From Coprobacillus sp. (GTDB lineage: Bacteria > Bacillota_I > Bacilli_A > RFN20 > CAG-826), in the NCBI GenBank assembly GCA_021203905.1, contig JAJQAG010000002.1:62001-126000 (forward strand): DNA of 64,000 nt, in the 5' to 3' direction. Both the position numbers and the translations under genes were made by a program. The notes under the pieces are model-generated. The model was not told the DNA's origin and ran no database searches. It worked only from the letters and a program-made list of their open reading frames with translations. Each line of letters begins with the position of its first letter. Positions within the stretch are counted from its first letter, which is position 1. This document shows, in pieces, positions 61,071 to 64,000 of this stretch.

Positions 61071-62378
61071 ATGAGAATGGTGGATATTATCGCTAAAAAG
61101 AGAGATGGAAATACTTTATCTCGTGAAGAGATACATTTTTTCATCGAGGGATATGTCAAAGGAGAGATCCCTGACTATCAAGCTTCCGCTTTAGCGATGG
61201 CCATACTCTTTCGGGGAATGACCAATGAAGAGATTGCTATTCTTACAGATGAGATGCAACATAGTGGAGAAGTCATGGATCTCTCCACCATTAAAGGTGT
61301 CAAAGTTGATAAACACTCCACTGGCGGAGTGGGTGATAAAACCTCACTAGTCTTATGCCCCATGGTAGCCGCCTGTGGCGCCAAGGTTGCCAAGATGAGT
61401 GGTCGTGGTCTTGGTCATACAGGTGGGACTCTTGATAAACTTGAATCTATCCCTGGTTTAAGTGTCCAAGAAAGCGATGAAGAATTTATTAGACAAGTTA
61501 ATAAAGTGGGTTTAGCGATTATTGGACAAACCCAAGATTTAGTGCCCGCAGATAAGAAGTTATACGCTTTAAGAGATGTGACCGCCACTGTGGACTCTAT
61601 CCCTCTTATTGCCTCTTCTGTTATGAGTAAGAAACTCGCCAGTGGGAGTGACACTATTCTTCTTGATGTCACCTTTGGTGAAGGAGCCTTCATGAAAGAT
61701 ATTGATAGTGCCAGAGACCTTGCTCGTATTATGGTGGATATCGGTAACTCCTTAGGAAGAAACACTCAAGCGGTTCTCTCTGATATGAATGAACCTTTAG
61801 GTTGTGCGGTGGGTAATGCCCTAGAAGTAGAAGAAGCGATATCCGCACTTCATGGGAATGGTCCAAAAGACTTAATGGAATTATGCTATACCTGTGGGAG
61901 CATTATGCTTACTCAAGCGGGACTCGCAAAAACCGAGCAAGACGCAAGAGGGCAGCTTGAAAGAGCGGTCAAATCTGGTCAAGCCTTTAAGTGCTTTATC
62001 AATATGGTGGAGCAGGAAGGAGGAGATATCTCTTATCTCTTAAATCCCAGTGAATTTAAAAAGGCTGATCATATTGTGGATGTCATCTCCTCTAAAGAAG
62101 GATTTATCTCTCGTATTAACGCTCTTGAGATTGGTGAAGCCTCCATGAGACTTGGTGCGGGAAGAGAGACCTTAGATGATGTTATTGATCCCAGTGCGGG
62201 TATTATCTTACATAAGAAAGTCGGAGACTACATTCACTTTGGAGATGTCTTATGTGAGATCCACACTTGTAAAGATGAGAGTGAATATAAACCAGTCATA
62301 GAGCAGATTAGACATGCTTATGAGTATGTTGATGTTCCCGTTAATGTCCACCCTGTCGTGTGGGAAGTAGTAAAGTAA
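61071..62378 (+). CDS. pdp: Pyrimidine-nucleoside phosphorylase
   Basis: Pdp cleaves thymidine, uridine and deoxyuridine with phosphate. The 435-residue protein starts MRMVDIIAKKRDG, as in Bacillus Pdp. I chose the ATG at 61071 (an ATG at 61077 also fits). The family signature SGRGLGHTGGTLDKLESIPG lies at about residues 108-127 and KVDKHSTGGVGDKTS is the phosphate-binding region. It has its own promoter and a strong terminator. Confidence 0.94.
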   Translation: MRMVDIIAKKRDGNTLSREEIHFFIEGYVKGEIPDYQASALAMAILFRGMTNEEIAILTDEMQHSGEVMDLSTIKGVKVDKHSTGGVGDKTSLVLCPMVAACGAKVAKMSGRGLGHTGGTLDKLESIPGLSVQESDEEFIRQVNKVGLAIIGQTQDLVPADKKLYALRDVTATVDSIPLIASSVMSKKLASGSDTILLDVTFGEGAFMKDIDSARDLARIMVDIGNSLGRNTQAVLSDMNEPLGCAVGNALEVEEAISALHGNGPKDLMELCYTCGSIMLTQAGLAKTEQDARGQLERAVKSGQAFKCFINMVEQEGGDISYLLNPSEFKKADHIVDVISSKEGFISRINALEIGEASMRLGAGRETLDDVIDPSAGIILHKKVGDYIHFGDVLCEIHTCKDESEYKPVIEQIRHAYEYVDVPVNVHPVVWEVVK

Positions 62379-62395
62379 ATCTAAGAAAGAACATA

Positions 62396-62427
62396 AAAAG
62401 AAAAGGGACTACGTCCCTTTTTATTTA
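62396..62427. terminator. Bidirectional terminator between pdp and rarA
   Basis: AAAAGGGAC (62401-62409) and GTCCCTTTT (62413-62421) form a perfect 9-bp stem with loop TAC and T-rich flanks on both sides. It overlaps the rarA stop codon. Confidence 0.92.
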
Positions 62428-63698
62428 TCTTCAGGTTTCGTTTTCTTTAGAGATCTCAGATCCGCGCTACGATTAATACTCTTGAGCTTCTCATAGTTCT
62501 CATTTAAGACTTTCTCATAACTAGAGGGATTATCATTAGGTTCGTAGAACTTCATATCTTTAATGAGTGTGGGTAAGTATTGAATCTTGGCCCATAGATC
62601 TGGTCTATCGTAAGGATACTTATCTTTTTCACTGACATTTACTGGAGTGAGTTTCAAATAATCCATTACTGGGAGTGGGTGATCTTTCGCCCAGTCCATG
62701 GCGTTACCAATCGAGTGGTAGCTCGCTTTACTCTTAGGGGAGAGCGCGAGTTCACAGACAATAAAACCTAAGGGAATCACCGCTTCTGGGAAACCTACAT
62801 CCTCTGCTGCCGCGAGAGCGTGATATGCTCGATCCACAACCGCGGGATTCGCCAGTCCAATATCTTCATAGGCAATGACGAGGAGTCTTCTCTTTAAGGA
62901 TTTAAGATCTTCTGCGACACATAGTCTGGCTAAATAGTATAAAGCAGCGTCCACGTCGCTTCCTCTAATGCTCTTTTGTAAAGCGCTTAAAGAATCATAG
63001 TATTCATCATCATCCTTATCCATCCCATAGTTAGGAACCTTAAGGATTTGTTTAATCTCTTCGAGGGTGACAACCTCTCCATGAGGATAGAGTGATATGG
63101 CTTCAAGATAGTTTAAAGCGTACCTGAGATCCCCTCCAGTCATATTAGCGATATACTCTAGTCCCTCATCAGAAACTGAGAAGGCATTATTTAATCCTTG
63201 TTTTGCGCTTAGTGCCCTCTTTAAGCCAATAACTACCTCTTGTTGGGTTAGTGGTTTCACCTCTAAGAGGTGACATCTACTTCTTATCGCTTTATTTATC
63301 GCCATATAGGGGTTTTCTGTGGTACACCCTAAAAGGTAGATCTTCCCCTCTTCTATATAAGGAAGAAGGATCTCTTGTTTATCTTTATTGAGTCGATGGA
63401 CTTCATCCACAATTAAGAAGGCCCTCTCATATAAGGAACATTCATTTAATGCGGACTCTAGTTCCTTCTTATTAGAAGTCACCGCATTAATCTTAATGTA
63501 TTTGACATTCATCTCTCTAGCGTAGCACTCCGCAATCGTGGACTTACCTGTGCCAGGCGCACCATAAAAGATGAGAGAGAAGAGCATGTCATTCTTAATA
63601 GAATTAGTTAAGAAACCATCTTCTCCCACAAGCTTATCTTGTCCAATGACCTCACTTAATTTTGTGGGTCTCATCCGAAAGGCTAAGGGTTGGGGCAT
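62421..63698 (-). CDS. rarA: Replication-associated recombination protein A (RarA/MgsA)
   Basis: RarA is an AAA+ ATPase that acts at stalled replication forks. The 425-residue protein has Walker A GAPGTGKST (about residues 47-55), Walker B LIVDEVHRLNKDKQ, sensor 1 GCTTENP, and the C-terminal MgsA domain (GSDVDAALYYLARL, IAYEDIGLANP, LALSPKSKASYHSIGNAM). It is divergent from dtd. The start codon follows a -10 box by 7 nt. Confidence 0.95.
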   Translation of the reverse strand: MPQPLAFRMRPTKLSEVIGQDKLVGEDGFLTNSIKNDMLFSLIFYGAPGTGKSTIAECYAREMNVKYIKINAVTSNKKELESALNECSLYERAFLIVDEVHRLNKDKQEILLPYIEEGKIYLLGCTTENPYMAINKAIRSRCHLLEVKPLTQQEVVIGLKRALSAKQGLNNAFSVSDEGLEYIANMTGGDLRYALNYLEAISLYPHGEVVTLEEIKQILKVPNYGMDKDDDEYYDSLSALQKSIRGSDVDAALYYLARLCVAEDLKSLKRRLLVIAYEDIGLANPAVVDRAYHALAAAEDVGFPEAVIPLGFIVCELALSPKSKASYHSIGNAMDWAKDHPLPVMDYLKLTPVNVSEKDKYPYDRPDLWAKIQYLPTLIKDMKFYEPNDNPSSYEKVLNENYEKLKSINRSADLRSLKKTKPEDK

Positions 63699-63705
63699 AC
63701 CCCCT

Positions 63706-63783
63706 ATTATAAGAGATAATTCCCTTTAATAAAATGTTAAGATGCCTCCCTTCTTCTCTTCTTTACTCTCTCTCATATATAAT
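63706..63783. promoter_or_regulatory. Divergent leaderless-type promoters of rarA and dtd
   Basis: For rarA (minus), TATAAT lies at 63706-63711, 7 nt before its ATG at 63698. For dtd (plus), TATAAT lies at 63778-63783, 7 nt before the ATG at 63791. The AGGGGG next to the rarA ATG is too close to act as a normal ribosome site. Neither has a strong -35. Confidence 0.6.
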
Positions 63784-63790
63784 GTTATAT

Positions 63791-64000
63791 ATGCGAGTTA
63801 TATTAACCACTGTAACTAATGCTAGTGTCTCTATAGAGAATAAAGAACTCTCTCATATGGATCATGGCTACCTCTTACTCGTAGGTTTCACTAACGGTGA
63901 TAATCAAGAGATCGTTATCAAGATGATAGAGAAGATTCTCTCTTTAAGAGTGTTTCCGGATAGTCGTGGTCTCACTAATCTCTCTTTAGATGAAGTCGAG
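63791..64000 (+). CDS. dtd: D-aminoacyl-tRNA deacylase, N-terminal part (cut by window edge)
   Basis: Dtd removes D-amino acids (and glycine from tRNA-Ala) from mischarged tRNA. The first 70 residues show MRVILTTVTNASVSIENKEL, HGYLLLVGFTNGD and KILSLRVFPDSRGLTNLSL, matching the DTD family. The frame is still open at base 64000. The family start (MR-V-L-RV-ASV) fits the ATG at 63791, which follows TATAAT by 7 nt. The active-site SQF and GPSF-type motifs are mostly beyond the edge. Confidence 0.9.
   Translation, partial: MRVILTTVTNASVSIENKELSHMDHGYLLLVGFTNGDNQEIVIKMIEKILSLRVFPDSRGLTNLSLDEVE

Noticed and set aside
1-64000. Mycoplasma-type code with TGA as tryptophan
   Set aside because: TGA works as a stop (for example gpsA 1355-1357, ymdB 10537-10539, exonuclease), and conserved Trp positions use TGG.

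Overview
The window reads as chromosome of a low-GC Gram-positive bacterium of the Bacilli/Mollicutes-related branch, most likely an uncultured gut lineage. Evidence: the gene order repeats Bacillus subtilis neighbourhoods (der-gpsA-HU; cca-dnaD-nth with recU; gpsB next to rnpB; pgsA-cinA-recA-rny-ymdB-miaB-ricA-miaA; rpoE-fba). Many lipoproteins carry bacterial Ig-like domains. Translation uses the standard bacterial code, with TGA as stop (for example gpsA, ymdB, exonuclease). No rRNA, CRISPR array, phage or intact transposon was seen.

Layout. 1-13.8 kb: housekeeping core (der end, gpsA, HU, a shortened CCA-type nucleotidyltransferase, dnaD, nth, convergent recU and a DEDDh exonuclease, gpsB, RNase P RNA, pgsA, pncC, recA, rny, ymdB, miaB, ricA, miaA, a TcdA-like E1 enzyme). 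13.8-18.8 kb: two ABC proteins, each an ATPase fused to an FtsX-type permease, probably one heterodimer; the first appears to use an ATT start codon. 18.8-25.7 kb: ychF, ispF, argS, rpoE, fba, an NrnA-like DHH phosphoesterase overlapping a CysQ/IMPase-like phosphatase, a NifU-domain protein, tRNA-Gln. 25.7-35.6 kb: an ATPase/permease ABC pair, a large surface lipoprotein, a LicA-like kinase, tRNA-Ser, proS of the eukaryote/archaeal type, a membrane protein with degenerate GGDEF and EAL domains, a small lipoprotein. 35.7-42.5 kb: two CNNM/CorC-type membrane proteins, then a starch-binding-like lipoprotein and a lipoprotein pullulanase.

42.5-51.9 kb looks like an accessory block. It starts with a broken DNA methyltransferase (RAMA domain separated by one in-frame stop), followed by a minus-strand operon: malic enzyme, a lipoprotein with an SGNH/DUF4886-type domain, a lipoprotein with three copies of a module also present once in the preceding gene, and a polytopic membrane protein with an alpha/beta-hydrolase domain. 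A divergent LysR regulator faces it across two dyads. I know no described system with this content, and it is my best candidate for something new.

51.9-64 kb returns to core genes: an RNase J2-like protein lacking one metal site, ftsK, acpS, a cytosolic pullulanase, plsC, a NOL1/NOP2/Sun rRNA methyltransferase, pyrimidine-nucleoside phosphorylase, rarA/mgsA and the beginning of dtd.

Cross-cutting observation: at least eight genes have a good -10 box only 6-8 nt upstream of the start codon, often as TGN plus the hexamer, so their mRNAs should be leaderless or nearly so. Genes inside operons more often have ordinary Shine-Dalgarno sites or overlap the previous stop codon.
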